From contig NZ_JAABOS010000010.1 of NCBI RefSeq assembly GCF_010078235.1, positions 1 through 64,000 of the forward strand: DNA of 64,000 nt. Reading direction: 5' to 3'. The notes under the pieces are model-generated. The model had not been told where the DNA came from and did not search any database. It was given only the letters and a program-made list of their open reading frames with translations. Source of the DNA: Cognatundibacterium crateris. Its GTDB lineage: Bacteria; Pseudomonadota; Gammaproteobacteria; Burkholderiales; Burkholderiaceae_D. Position 1 is the first letter of the stretch; each line of letters opens with the position of its first letter. The position numbers and the translations under genes are program-made. Shown here piece after piece: positions 44,514 to 53,732 of the stretch.

Positions 44514-45119
44514 ATGTACACCTTAATTGCAATGCTTCTCGCTTATCTGATTGGCTCTGTTTCTTTCGCTGTTGTTGTCAGCTATGGCTTTGGTTTGTCT
44601 GACCCGCGTACCTATGGTTCCAAGAATCCTGGTGCGACCAATGTACTGCGCAGCGGTCATAAAGCTGCCGCGATTCTGACCTTACTGGGTGATGCGCTTA
44701 AAGGCTGGTTTGCGGTCTGGCTGGCGCAGCATTTCAGTGAACAGTTTGGCCTGGACACGCTGGCGCTGGCGGGTGTGGCACTGGCCGTGTTTATCGGACA
44801 TCTGTGGCCGGTATTCTTCAAATTTGTCGGCGGTAAAGGCGTTGCGACTGCAGCCGGTGTGCTGATCGGTATTAATCCGTGGCTGGGACTGGCAACGCTG
44901 GCGACCTGGCTGATCATAGCTTATGCCTTCCGTTATTCCTCGCTGGCGGCATTAATCGCTGCTCTGTTTGCGCCTTTGTATTATGGATTTTTGTTTGGCC
45001 CTGACACGATGATGCTGGCCGTCTTCATCATGTGTGGTTTGTTGATTTATCGCCATCGTCAGAACATTGCGAATCTGATGGCTGGTAAAGAAAGTAAAAT
45101 CGGTAGCAAAAAGAAATAG
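44514..45119 (+). CDS. plsY: Glycerol-3-phosphate acyltransferase PlsY
   Basis: A 201-residue membrane enzyme that acylates glycerol 3-phosphate from acyl-phosphate, the first step of phospholipid synthesis. It has about five helices and the three PlsY motifs: [29 protein letters not shown] and [20 protein letters not shown] (20 residues). GAAGGAAAAA precedes the start. Its stop codon TAG is half made by a MITE-like insertion. Removing that element would leave AAA TAA, so the protein length was preserved. Confidence 0.92.
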   Translation: MYTLIAMLLAYLIGSVSFAVVVSYGFGLSDPRTYGSKNPGATNVLRSGHKAAAILTLLGDALKGWFAVWLAQHFSEQFGLDTLALAGVALAVFIGHLWPVFFKFVGGKGVATAAGVLIGINPWLGLATLATWLIIAYAFRYSSLAALIAALFAPLYYGFLFGPDTMMLAVFIMCGLLIYRHRQNIANLMAGKESKIGSKKK

Positions 45120-45320
45120 GACTTACGCAAAACCGCCCCAGCGGCGTTATGGCTCCTTGTCGTACAGCTCGTACAGCTCGTACTGCCAGCGTCGCCATGG
45201 TGTAGCCAGGGTTTCAGGCAACATGTTGCCTGCTGCCGTAACGGACATCGCTTACCAGCGATGTTTCCTAAAGCACCAAAGGGCTGTTTCGCCTTGCCGG
45301 GACAATTTTTCGTAAGTCCT
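45118..45320. mobile_element. MITE-like element with 7-bp target duplication
   Basis: A 203-bp element with perfect 10-bp terminal inverted repeats, AGGACTTACG (45118-45127) and CGTAAGTCCT (45311-45320), extendable to 14 of 15. It is flanked on both sides by AAGAAAT (45111-45117 and 45321-45327), a target-site duplication. It encodes no transposase and carries an internal 9-bp tandem repeat CGTACAGCT (45161-45184). Insertion occurred inside the plsY stop codon and recreated it as TAG. The parent insertion sequence is not in the window. Confidence 0.78.
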
Positions 45321-45485
45321 AAGAAATAAACCACAACACGTCTCTGCTTTGGAAGCCTGACGCTTTCATGGCTGAGACGTACATCGCTGTTGCTGTCAAA
45401 TAAAAAAAAATTTCAATTTGGTAATTCCTCAACTATCATCAAGTAGCAAGATCCGGATTTGTTTTAATTTTCTTCCAGGAGCGCA

Positions 45486-45962
45486 ATGATGATGAAACTT
45501 CCTCAATTCAAAAATTTTTTGCAAATGCTGCTGCTGGTTAGCGGCTTAAGTGCTGGCTTAGCATGGGCGCAGGAACAGGGTACGCCAGCGGAAGCAAAAG
45601 CGATGGTACAGCGGACTATCGACAGCATGAAAAAAAACGGTATTGACAGTACCGTCGCTGATATCAATAAAAAAGATGGCAAGTATCAGGATCGTGACCT
45701 GTACATCGTTGTGTATGACATCAACGGTAAAAATCTCGCCCATATCAATCCCAAGATGATAGGCAAGGACCTCACCGATCTGAAAGATGCGGATGGTAAG
45801 TACTTCGTACGTGAGCGTATTGAGCTGGTGAAAAAGAAAGGCAGCGGCTGGCAAGACTATAAATTCGTTAATCCGGTGTCTAAGCAGATAGAGCCGAAGT
45901 CTATGTATGTCGAAAAGTACGAGGGTGTGATTGTAGGTTGTGGGGTCTACAAAAAAGAATAA
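45486..45962 (+). CDS. Periplasmic single Cache-domain protein
   Basis: A 158-residue exported protein with a signal peptide (about 1-27, ending AWAQ) and one Cache_2-type sensor domain: YIVVYDINGKNLAHINPKMI (20 residues), GKYFVRERIELVKKKGSGW and the final KYEGVIVGCGVYKKE. Such small soluble Cache proteins bind organic ligands and occur alone or beside chemoreceptors. AGGAG lies before the first of three ATG-like codons. No signalling partner is adjacent, so its role is unknown. Confidence 0.75.
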   Translation: MMMKLPQFKNFLQMLLLVSGLSAGLAWAQEQGTPAEAKAMVQRTIDSMKKNGIDSTVADINKKDGKYQDRDLYIVVYDINGKNLAHINPKMIGKDLTDLKDADGKYFVRERIELVKKKGSGWQDYKFVNPVSKQIEPKSMYVEKYEGVIVGCGVYKKE

Positions 45963-45970
45963 ACGCTCAG

Positions 45971-46017
45971 CCTGTCCATGCTTGCTGCGGATTGACAATG
46001 CAAGGCATGGATAGGCG
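45971..46017. terminator. Hairpin between convergent genes
   Basis: GCCTGTCCATGCTTGC (45971-45986) pairs with GCAAGGCATGGATAGGC (46001-46017) with one bulge and one G-T pair. It lacks a T-tract, so intrinsic termination is uncertain, but its place between the convergent Cache and tsaD genes fits a shared terminator. Confidence 0.45.
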
Positions 46018-46028
46018 GGCAGCTGGTA

Positions 46029-47057
46029 TTAGGCCGGTTGCAGTTCTTGCAGTGGCCAGCGCGGGCGCACATTAAAACCATAATCGGTGGTCGCCAGTGC
46101 CGGATTGTTTTTCAGGCGCATCGCACCGGCGAAGGCAATCATGGCACCGTTATCGGTACAGAATTGCAATTCAGGGTAATACACGGTGAAGCGCTTTTTA
46201 GTGGCTGCTGCATTCAGTGCTTCTCTTAACTGCCGGTTCGCGCCGACCCCGCCCGCAATCACCAAGCGTTTCAACCCTGAGTGTTTCATGGCATTGACAC
46301 ACTTGGCCACCAATACATCCACGATGGCTTCCACAAAACCACGTGCGATGTTTTCTTTATCGGTCTGACTCAAAGGCGTTTCTGATTTTTTGACGACGGT
46401 CAGCACCGCAGTTTTCAGACCGGAAAAGCTGAAGTTGAAATCCTTGGAGTGCAGCATGGGGCGCGGAAAGGTGTGTACGCCGGTCTGACCACGTTCCGCC
46501 ATGGCTGAAATGGCGGGGCCGCCCGGGTAATCCAGGCCAAGTAATTTGGCTGACTTATCAAAGGCTTCGCCTGCCGCATCATCCAGCGTTTCACCCAAAA
46601 GCTGGTATTGGCCTACACCATCGACCCGCATCAATTGCGTATGTCCACCGGAGACCAGCAATGCGATAAACGGAAATTCCGGTGCAGGTGTAGCGAGTAA
46701 GGGCGACAGCAAATGCCCTTCCAGATGATGCACACCCAATACAGGTTTGTTCAGCGCCATACCCAGGCCACAGGCAAATGAGGCACCGACCAGCAGCGCC
46801 CCCGCCAGGCCAGGGCCCTGGGTATAAGCGATTGCATCGATATCCTGCCTGGATTTACCTGCCTTTTGCATGACTTCCTGCAGCAAGGGGAGCGCACGGC
46901 GTACATGATCACGCGAAGCCAGTTCAGGCACTACACCGCCATACTCCTGATGCATAGCGATTTGTGAATGCAGAGCATGGGCAAGCAGACCATGCTCGGT
47001 ATCGTACAGGGCCAGTCCGGTTTCATCACAAGATGATTCAACGCCTAAAACTATCAT
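46029..47057 (-). CDS. tsaD: tRNA t6A threonylcarbamoyltransferase TsaD
   Basis: A 342-residue ASKHA-fold enzyme that transfers the threonylcarbamoyl group to A37 of tRNA. The metal ligands are His in [12 protein letters not shown] and [11 protein letters not shown], and the nucleotide motifs are [12 protein letters not shown] at the start, [11 protein letters not shown], and [14 protein letters not shown]. It works with TsaB and TsaE; tsaE is at 33509-33994. Length and motifs are standard. It is downstream of a sensor kinase gene on the same strand with a 50-bp gap. Confidence 0.94.
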   Translation of the reverse strand: MIVLGVESSCDETGLALYDTEHGLLAHALHSQIAMHQEYGGVVPELASRDHVRRALPLLQEVMQKAGKSRQDIDAIAYTQGPGLAGALLVGASFACGLGMALNKPVLGVHHLEGHLLSPLLATPAPEFPFIALLVSGGHTQLMRVDGVGQYQLLGETLDDAAGEAFDKSAKLLGLDYPGGPAISAMAERGQTGVHTFPRPMLHSKDFNFSFSGLKTAVLTVVKKSETPLSQTDKENIARGFVEAIVDVLVAKCVNAMKHSGLKRLVIAGGVGANRQLREALNAAATKKRFTVYYPELQFCTDNGAMIAFAGAMRLKNNPALATTDYGFNVRPRWPLQELQPA

Positions 47058-47107
47058 GGGAAATACTCAAAAAAGACGACATGCCGGGTCAGCATGTAAA
47101 GGCGGGA

Positions 47108-50100
47108 TTATACCTTTGCCTGACTTTCAGGGTGAGCCGGCGCGGCGAATTGGTAGGGCAACTCAAAATAAAACGTGGCACCCTGACCTGGCATGGATTC
47201 GAAACCAACCTGCCCCCCCATATGTTCTACCAGCTCACGCGTAATCGCCAAACCTAATCCAGTCCCCCCTTTTTCTCTGGTATCGGAGGAGTCCGCCTGT
47301 GCAAATTTTTGGAATATTCTGCTTCTGAACTCTTTGGGGATGCCATTCCCCTTATCGGTAACACTGATGCGTACAAAGTGATGATGCAAACTGGTAGAGA
47401 TCATCACCGTTTCCTGTTGCGGTGAATACTTAATGGCATTCGACAGTAAGTTGGAAATAATCTGCATGAAACGCTGACTATCTACGGAGATCAGGACATC
47501 GGGTACAGGCTCACTGACAGACAGCCGTATCTGCCGCTGCGCGCCAAAGGTAGTATGAGTTTCTACGGATTGTTGCAGTAAAGCGTTTAAGGCCAATTGC
47601 TGGATGTGGAAGTGCATTTTTCCTGCGCTGAGCTTCTCCATATCGAGCAAATCATCAATCAGATAGGTCAGGCGCTGACTGTTTTTACTTGCAATATTGA
47701 GCAGTGGTGTCAGGCTGTCCGGCAAAGTGCCGGTTGCGCCGCCGAGCAATAAGCCGAGGGCCCCTGAAATGGACGTCAGAGGAGTGCGTAATTCGTGACT
47801 GACGGTAGAAATAAATTCGCTCTTAATGCGATCAAGCCGCTTTCTTTCCGTGATATCGCGCATCAGCCCTATGTATAAAGGCCGTCCCTGACGTGTTACT
47901 GCAGATACCGACAAATCCAGCGGGAATACATTGCCATCTTTTTTGCGTGCCTCGGTTTCTTGTGCTGCTCCGAGTACCGATTGTTCATCCAGCTGGCGTC
48001 CCTGGTAGAGATGCGAGCCCACTTGCGCACGCTCGGGCAATAGCACACTGAAATGCTGACCCGTCAGTTCATCACGCTGGTAGCCGAAAATATTGGCTGC
48101 GGCCGGATTCACTGCATCTATCCTGCCTTTGTGGTTGACGGTGATAATCCCGTCGAGCACATTGTCGAGTATTGCCTGAGTATGCGCAGCCTGATCCTGC
48201 ATCGCCTGTTCGCTGGCTTTGGTGGTGCTGATATCCTGAAAAATCCCATACAGTTTGTGGATCTGGTAATCCTTAAACTGCGCTAAACCTATGACCCGCA
48301 CCCAGCGTTCATTGCCTTTGGCGGTAATGATTTTGAATTCATCGTCAAACTTCTGTCCTTTGTTTTCCGCGTCATGGAGCAAAGTCCGGATGCGATCCCT
48401 GTACTTTCCTTTTTTGAAAAATGTAAGTGCCTGCTCATTATCACATTCAAAATCCGGCGCCACTTCATGAATTTGCCGGGTAACTTTGCTCCAAGTTAGC
48501 TTTTTGCCCAACAGATCATATTCCCAGGTACCGATACGCGCTGCTGCATTCGATTGTTCCAGTAATTCATAGGCATGGGCCAGTTTTTCTTCTGCCAAGC
48601 GTTCCTGCGTCACGTCCTGGTGACTGCCAGACATCACCAGTGGCTCCCCCTCACTGCTCCAGCTGACGACACAACCTCGATCCCTGACCCATATCCAATG
48701 TCCGTTCTTGTGGCGCAGACGCGTGGTCAGATCATAATAAGGAACCTCTCCGCTGAAATGCTGTTGCAATAATCGACTGGCTACTTTCAGATCGTCGGGA
48801 TGACACAGATTGAGCCAGGTTTGCGTGGTTGTTGGTGACAGCTCGTCCAGCGTGTAACCCAGCATTTCAGCCCAACGCTCATTAAATATCGTATTTCCGG
48901 ACGGAATGTCGCATTCCCAGGTGCCGATATTGGTGCCTTCTATGATATTGGCGAGACGTTTTTCACTTTCCTCGTGCTGGCGCTGTATGCGTTCGGCATT
49001 CACCAGTTGACCAACTGTGATTTGCATAGGCTGCAGAAAATCAGCCAGTTTCCGGGAGTAAGCGCTCTTGCGGTTCGCCAGACCTATCATCGCCAACATT
49101 TTGCCATCATGGTGAACTGGTATGCCCATGAAGCTCCTGAGCTCAGGATGGCCTTCCGGAATGCCTGCTGCCCGGGGATGGTTTTTTGCATCGTTCGCAA
49201 TCACAATTTCCTGGGTCAGCATTGCATACCCAAACAAGGTACGCGTATTGGTAAATTCCAGACCTTTGGCGAGATTTTGTTGTACAAACTCTTTGGTGGC
49301 AGTATTCCAGGCGATATCAGTAATGGAATAGGTTTTCAGATAGGGTTGCTGTAATTTGTCATACAGGACTTCACCGATGAAGCCATATTCACTGTCGGTC
49401 AGTTGCAGCATATCTTCAAGCAGGGTGTCGAAGCCTTTACTGCGTTCTTTGCCTTTAATAAATTGCGTTTGAGCTCTTGCGATCGCAGTATTCATTAATT
49501 CCTGCATTGCGAGGGAGTTGTTTAGCTCGATACGTCGCAGTGTCGCATTGACCCAGTCACCCAGGATGTTGATGAACTCTTTTTCAGTTTCTGAGTACGG
49601 TTGCGCGCGCGCGACTTTATCTGAAAATCCCAGCGTGCCATAGCGCTTGCCATCCATGAATAAAGGAATACCGATATAGGTTTCCTGTTTAAATTTAGCA
49701 TAGCTGGGATGTAGCCGGTACGCGCTGGCGTAGGTATTTTGCAAGGCGAACACACCATGTTCACGGTTAACCAGATCAGAATAGGTTTCAGATTGTGGGT
49801 AAACGCTACCCTCCAGGCTGTCATCGGTGGCAGGATGCTGCACCATGATTTCCAGCTTATCTTCTGGCAGTTTGCGCGAAATAATACCGGTTGTGAGTTG
49901 CAGATACTGGCATCCGAGTGCCAGTGTTTCACGCAACAGCGTGATCGGATCTTCAAAGCTCAGTGAAGTGATACGGGTTAGCGTCAACAGTGCATCGTGT
50001 TGGCGTTGCGCTTGCTGATTGGCAATTTCGTGCTCTACACAAGCGGCAAGTTCACACAGAATTTTTTCTTCATGCTCGTTCAGTTGACGTGGCTGATCAT

Positions 50101-50497
50101 CAATCAAACACAGGCTGCCCAGCCTTTGTCCGTTTGGGGCATGCAAAGGTGCACCGGCATAAAAGCGGATAAACGGCGCATTCAGCACCAAGGGATTGTC
50201 CTCAAAACGAGGATCTTTCTTCGCGTCCCCGACCACCAGCAAGTCGGAGGAGAGTATGGTGTGCCCGCAAAAAGAGATATCTCTTGGCGTTTCGCAGACA
50301 TCCAGACCCTGTTTGGATTTTAACCATTGACGCTTGGCGTCAACCAAAGAAATCAAGACTATTTTGCACTGAAACAGCTGTTGCGCCAGTCTGGTCAGCC
50401 GGTCGAAACGTTCTTCAGACTGCGTATCAAGTAATCCGCATTGCCTCAATGTCGTGAGGCGGAGTTCTTCGTCATGGGGAAATTCCGGTGGCTGCAT
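47108..50497 (-). CDS. Multi-GAF/PAS sensor histidine kinase
   Basis: A 1129-residue soluble kinase without clear membrane helices. Domains in order: GAF (about 1-165), GAF (170-325), GAF (335-505), PAS with PAC (515-637), PAS (645-762), PAS (772-888), HisKA (893-958) with His901 in STVSHELRTPLTS, and HATPase (1003-1120) with NLLSNAIKYS, DKGNGIP and KGGTGLGLAITREL. There is no receiver domain. The many GAF and PAS modules suggest sensing of small molecules, redox or light; no chromophore cysteine or heme motif is obvious. No response regulator is adjacent. A GGDEF-EAL gene upstream on the same strand hints at a link to cyclic-di-GMP, but the 200-bp gap leaves that open. Confidence 0.85.
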   Translation of the reverse strand: MQPPEFPHDEELRLTTLRQCGLLDTQSEERFDRLTRLAQQLFQCKIVLISLVDAKRQWLKSKQGLDVCETPRDISFCGHTILSSDLLVVGDAKKDPRFEDNPLVLNAPFIRFYAGAPLHAPNGQRLGSLCLIDDQPRQLNEHEEKILCELAACVEHEIANQQAQRQHDALLTLTRITSLSFEDPITLLRETLALGCQYLQLTTGIISRKLPEDKLEIMVQHPATDDSLEGSVYPQSETYSDLVNREHGVFALQNTYASAYRLHPSYAKFKQETYIGIPLFMDGKRYGTLGFSDKVARAQPYSETEKEFINILGDWVNATLRRIELNNSLAMQELMNTAIARAQTQFIKGKERSKGFDTLLEDMLQLTDSEYGFIGEVLYDKLQQPYLKTYSITDIAWNTATKEFVQQNLAKGLEFTNTRTLFGYAMLTQEIVIANDAKNHPRAAGIPEGHPELRSFMGIPVHHDGKMLAMIGLANRKSAYSRKLADFLQPMQITVGQLVNAERIQRQHEESEKRLANIIEGTNIGTWECDIPSGNTIFNERWAEMLGYTLDELSPTTTQTWLNLCHPDDLKVASRLLQQHFSGEVPYYDLTTRLRHKNGHWIWVRDRGCVVSWSSEGEPLVMSGSHQDVTQERLAEEKLAHAYELLEQSNAAARIGTWEYDLLGKKLTWSKVTRQIHEVAPDFECDNEQALTFFKKGKYRDRIRTLLHDAENKGQKFDDEFKIITAKGNERWVRVIGLAQFKDYQIHKLYGIFQDISTTKASEQAMQDQAAHTQAILDNVLDGIITVNHKGRIDAVNPAAANIFGYQRDELTGQHFSVLLPERAQVGSHLYQGRQLDEQSVLGAAQETEARKKDGNVFPLDLSVSAVTRQGRPLYIGLMRDITERKRLDRIKSEFISTVSHELRTPLTSISGALGLLLGGATGTLPDSLTPLLNIASKNSQRLTYLIDDLLDMEKLSAGKMHFHIQQLALNALLQQSVETHTTFGAQRQIRLSVSEPVPDVLISVDSQRFMQIISNLLSNAIKYSPQQETVMISTSLHHHFVRISVTDKGNGIPKEFRSRIFQKFAQADSSDTREKGGTGLGLAITRELVEHMGGQVGFESMPGQGATFYFELPYQFAAPAHPESQAKV

Positions 50498-50699
50498 AAC
50501 TTAAACTGGATATCAGATGAGGTCGTTGCTGAGTAAAGATTTCCGAAGGAAGAGAAATCTCACTTTAGGCTTTAGTCTTGCGTATTGTTCGCTTTAATCA
50601 AACTAAGCCGTCTTATTGACTCAGAAATATACTGCATTTAAGCAATAGTAATCGGGAAGTTGCCTCTTTGCATAAAAATGCTGGCAAAAAACGGAAAAA

Positions 50700-52811
50700 T
50701 TATGTTTTTTGCGACAGGGGTATATGCGCGTTCATCCACTCCTGTAGAGAGTTTCCGTACAAGGGTTTACTAAGCAGGTAGCCTTGCATGGCATCACAGC
50801 CGAGTTCGATCAGGGTGGCTTTTTCCTGCTCTTGCTCGATACCTTCTGCCACCACGTGCAGGTTCAAACCATGACCCATTTCTATAATGGTTCTGACCAG
50901 TTTTTTGGTGGCTTCGGCATGCTGGATATCAGACACAAAACTACGGTCAATTTTGAGTTCATCGACCGGCAATTTTTGCAGATAGGCGAGTGACGAATAG
51001 CCGGTGCCAAAATCGTCGATAGACAGGCCTACCCCGGTATCCCTGAGTCTGTTGAGTAATTCTATCGTCGCTTGCGGGTCTTCCATGATGCCGCTTTCTG
51101 TCATTTCGATTTTAAGCAGATGGGGCGCAATATCATATTTTTTGAGCAGGCTGACGACGCGCTCAGGAAAGCTGCGGTCACGTAAATCATAGGTGCTGAC
51201 GTTGACTGCAATACTAAGATTAGGGTAATGCTGTTTCCATGCATGGAGCTTAAGTAAGGCACTGTCCAGCATCCATTGTGTCACGATGCTGATATAACCG
51301 GTTTTTTCGGCAAAGGGGATGAATTCAGCCGGAGAGATAAAGCCACGTTCAGGATGCTGCCAGCGCACCAGTGATTCAAATCCGTAAATGCTGCCATTTT
51401 GCAGATTCAGTTTTGGCTGCAGCCACATTTGCAGTTCTGATGCTTTGACCGCGGAGCGCAAATCTGACAACAGGCTTAAGTGGCTAAGCCGGGAAGCTTC
51501 TTGCGCATCGTTGTACCATGCGCTTTGCCGCGTATAGCGCTTGGCCGCATACAGCGCGACTTCGGCATTCCGCATCAGGCTGATCAGGCTGATTTTTTGT
51601 TCGGTGACGATAGCGAAACCATAGACCAGACTGACGTCAACTGCATGTTGATTGCAACGTACAGGTTGACCCATAGCGGCATCAATCCGTTCAAAAATCT
51701 CTGTCACTGTGTCTTTATGATGTGCCGGTATCAGCAGCGCAAAAGCACCACCTGTCAGCTTGGTCAGTAAAAGCGTCTGGCCCGAATCAAAGGCGTGAGT
51801 GACCTCCTGGATGCGCTTGGCGACATCAGAAATGACATAGTCGCCAGTGTCAAACCCCAGGGTTTCATTGATAGTTTTCAGGCGCGCCAGATCCATCAGT
51901 ATCATGCCGTAATGTTCCAGCTCCTGATGTTCAAATGCTTTCAGCAGATAGGTCCGGTTTGGCAATCGAGTGATAGGGTCGTAATACGCAAACTGCTCGA
52001 TATCGCTTTCACGCTGTGCAATTGCTGCCGACATCAGATTCAGCGCCGTACCTACCCGAGTGACTTCCTCGGTATTACTGGCAGGGACTTGAGATGTATA
52101 GTCACCGGAAGCTATTCGTAATGCATTTTGTTCCAGAATGGCTAAGGGCTTAATTACGCTGCGCGTAGTCAGCCAGGCGAGCATGGCGGCAAACAGGATG
52201 ATGACTGAGGATAGGATAATGACCAGAAGGCCGGTTTTCTCTAACTCATCCTGGGATTGTAACTGGTGTTGTTGCACCAGTTTTTGCTCATAGTCGAGCA
52301 GGATTTTTGATTCCTGTAACAAGGCGGACAGGGCTGGTTGTACATCTTCGATGAAAGTCTGTTTAGCGATTTCCTGACCCTGATCTTCGAGCTGATTCAC
52401 CATCTCATTAAAGATGCGGTAGTAATTTTCTTTACGCAGCTTCAGTCTCTGCAAATTATCCAGTTGCATCTGATCGGTCAGATTAGTTTCCAGCGATTCG
52501 ATTAAATCCGTGATCTGGCGATTCTTGACATCCACCAGCGCATACTCAATTTCACGTTTTTCACGACTGGAAGTCAGCAACTGTAATAAGGCGTTGCTGA
52601 CGCTTTCGGCAGACAGACTCAGCGCCTGAACATCGAGCAGGCTGCGCATTTCTTTCTGAGTGAATTCCTTATTCCGGGCTGTCATTTTCTGTATTTGTGA
52701 AAATGGCATCAATATCAGCGCTGCGATCAGTACCAGCAGTAAACCATAGCTGATAGCAAGCCGAACGCCGATACGGCGGAATCCTAATTGGTTGATCAGT
52801 TGTTCTAACAA
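50700..52811 (-). CDS. Membrane GGDEF-EAL protein, probable c-di-GMP phosphodiesterase
   Basis: A 703-residue protein. Two membrane helices (about 17-37 and 193-215) enclose a helical periplasmic sensor. A HAMP domain (about 216-268), a GGDEF domain (275-435) and an EAL domain (445-690) follow. The GGDEF signature is degenerate (KLTGGAFALL), so cyclase activity is unlikely. The EAL domain keeps Glu479 in GFESLVRWQHP, the DDFGTGYSSLAYL loop, KIDRSFV and VVAEGIE, so c-di-GMP hydrolysis is expected. It lies upstream of the GAF/PAS kinase gene. The external signal is unknown. Confidence 0.87.
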   Translation of the reverse strand: MLEQLINQLGFRRIGVRLAISYGLLLVLIAALILMPFSQIQKMTARNKEFTQKEMRSLLDVQALSLSAESVSNALLQLLTSSREKREIEYALVDVKNRQITDLIESLETNLTDQMQLDNLQRLKLRKENYYRIFNEMVNQLEDQGQEIAKQTFIEDVQPALSALLQESKILLDYEQKLVQQHQLQSQDELEKTGLLVIILSSVIILFAAMLAWLTTRSVIKPLAILEQNALRIASGDYTSQVPASNTEEVTRVGTALNLMSAAIAQRESDIEQFAYYDPITRLPNRTYLLKAFEHQELEHYGMILMDLARLKTINETLGFDTGDYVISDVAKRIQEVTHAFDSGQTLLLTKLTGGAFALLIPAHHKDTVTEIFERIDAAMGQPVRCNQHAVDVSLVYGFAIVTEQKISLISLMRNAEVALYAAKRYTRQSAWYNDAQEASRLSHLSLLSDLRSAVKASELQMWLQPKLNLQNGSIYGFESLVRWQHPERGFISPAEFIPFAEKTGYISIVTQWMLDSALLKLHAWKQHYPNLSIAVNVSTYDLRDRSFPERVVSLLKKYDIAPHLLKIEMTESGIMEDPQATIELLNRLRDTGVGLSIDDFGTGYSSLAYLQKLPVDELKIDRSFVSDIQHAEATKKLVRTIIEMGHGLNLHVVAEGIEQEQEKATLIELGCDAMQGYLLSKPLYGNSLQEWMNAHIPLSQKT

Positions 52812-53044
52812 GGCTGGTATCCCGTTCGTGCTGGAGTAAATATGTTAGGCAGAAATCAGTCGCTGACCCTCAGGTACGAGGACTTTTAATGAGGCAGATG
52901 GCGAAATCTGATCCAGCAAGCACATCATTTAACATAAGTGTACAAGCTATATGACCAAGTACCATTCCGCGGCTGTGGCGGTTTAGTATCAGCTCTATAC
53001 CTGTACAAAAGTATATCCGTACTTCGCAGCATCATAGACATTTT

Positions 53045-53731
53045 TTAAGCCCTTTTCTGCCTGAGGGGCTGGGAGAGTAAGCGGCTCAGCACCAGATCTG
53101 TGATCAATTCTTCGGCGGCCTGAAAATCCTGTTCCTGCAGTGCAGTATGGCCCAGCACCAGCCCCATTTGAATGGAAAAATCTGCATACGACTGGGTCAT
53201 CGCCCAGATAGAAAACAACAGGTGGGCCGGGTTCAGCGCAGCCATCTTGCCTTCGCTGATCCAACGTTCGAAGATGGCGATATCTTTTTGCATCTGCGGC
53301 AAGATTTTTGCTTGCATCGCCTGGCCATATACCGGCGCACCGCTGATCACTTCCATCGCATACACGCGTGAAGCCTCGGGCTGTTCGCGTGAAAACCTGA
53401 GTTTGGCGGCAATATAGCTGCGCAGCAGACTGGCTGGCTCCTGACTCTCGTCTGCCAGTATGTCCATTTTTTCCAGCCATTGATCGAGTATCTGATCGAG
53501 CACACACAGGTATAAGGCTTGTTTGCTGGAGAAATAATAGAGCAGGTTTTGTTTCGATAAACCTGCTCTTTCCGCGATATTGGCCAGGCTGCTGCCAGCG
53601 TAACCGGATTCGGCAAAGACTTCGATGGCACAGTGCAGTATCCTGGCCTTGGTCTGATCGCGCTGATCGCTCTGCTTTTCAGTACGCTCATTCGTACGCT
53701 CATTCGTACGTTTCTCTGTGCGCTTGTCCAT
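53045..53731 (-). CDS. RutR-like TetR regulator of pyrimidine catabolism
   Basis: A 228-residue TetR-family regulator. The helix-turn-helix (about residues 48-70) reads SLANIAERAGLSKQNLLYYF (20 residues), and the C-terminal domain (about 90-215) resembles the RutR/TetR_C family that senses uracil in E. coli. It lies beside pyrimidine degradation genes, and a RutR-type palindrome occurs before the aminotransferase gene, supporting that role. The N-terminus holds a four-residue repeat (KRTEKRTNERTNERTEK) encoded by 12-bp DNA repeats, which is unusual. It starts one base after the stop of the MocR gene and is probably co-transcribed with it. Confidence 0.75.
   Translation of the reverse strand: MDKRTEKRTNERTNERTEKQSDQRDQTKARILHCAIEVFAESGYAGSSLANIAERAGLSKQNLLYYFSSKQALYLCVLDQILDQWLEKMDILADESQEPASLLRSYIAAKLRFSREQPEASRVYAMEVISGAPVYGQAMQAKILPQMQKDIAIFERWISEGKMAALNPAHLLFSIWAMTQSYADFSIQMGLVLGHTALQEQDFQAAEELITDLVLSRLLSQPLRQKRA
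53682..53729. repeat. 12-bp tandem repeat at the TetR N-terminus
   Basis: Four units: GTACGCTCATTC twice (53682-53705), then GTACGTTTCTCT and GTGCGCTTGTCC. The unit length is a multiple of three, so copy-number change would alter the protein tail by four residues without a frameshift. Confidence 0.6.
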
Positions 53732-53732
53732 C

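Noticed and set aside
45121..45334. Short frames inside the MITE-like element
   Set aside because: They do not resemble a transposase and are explained by the repeat-rich, noncoding element.
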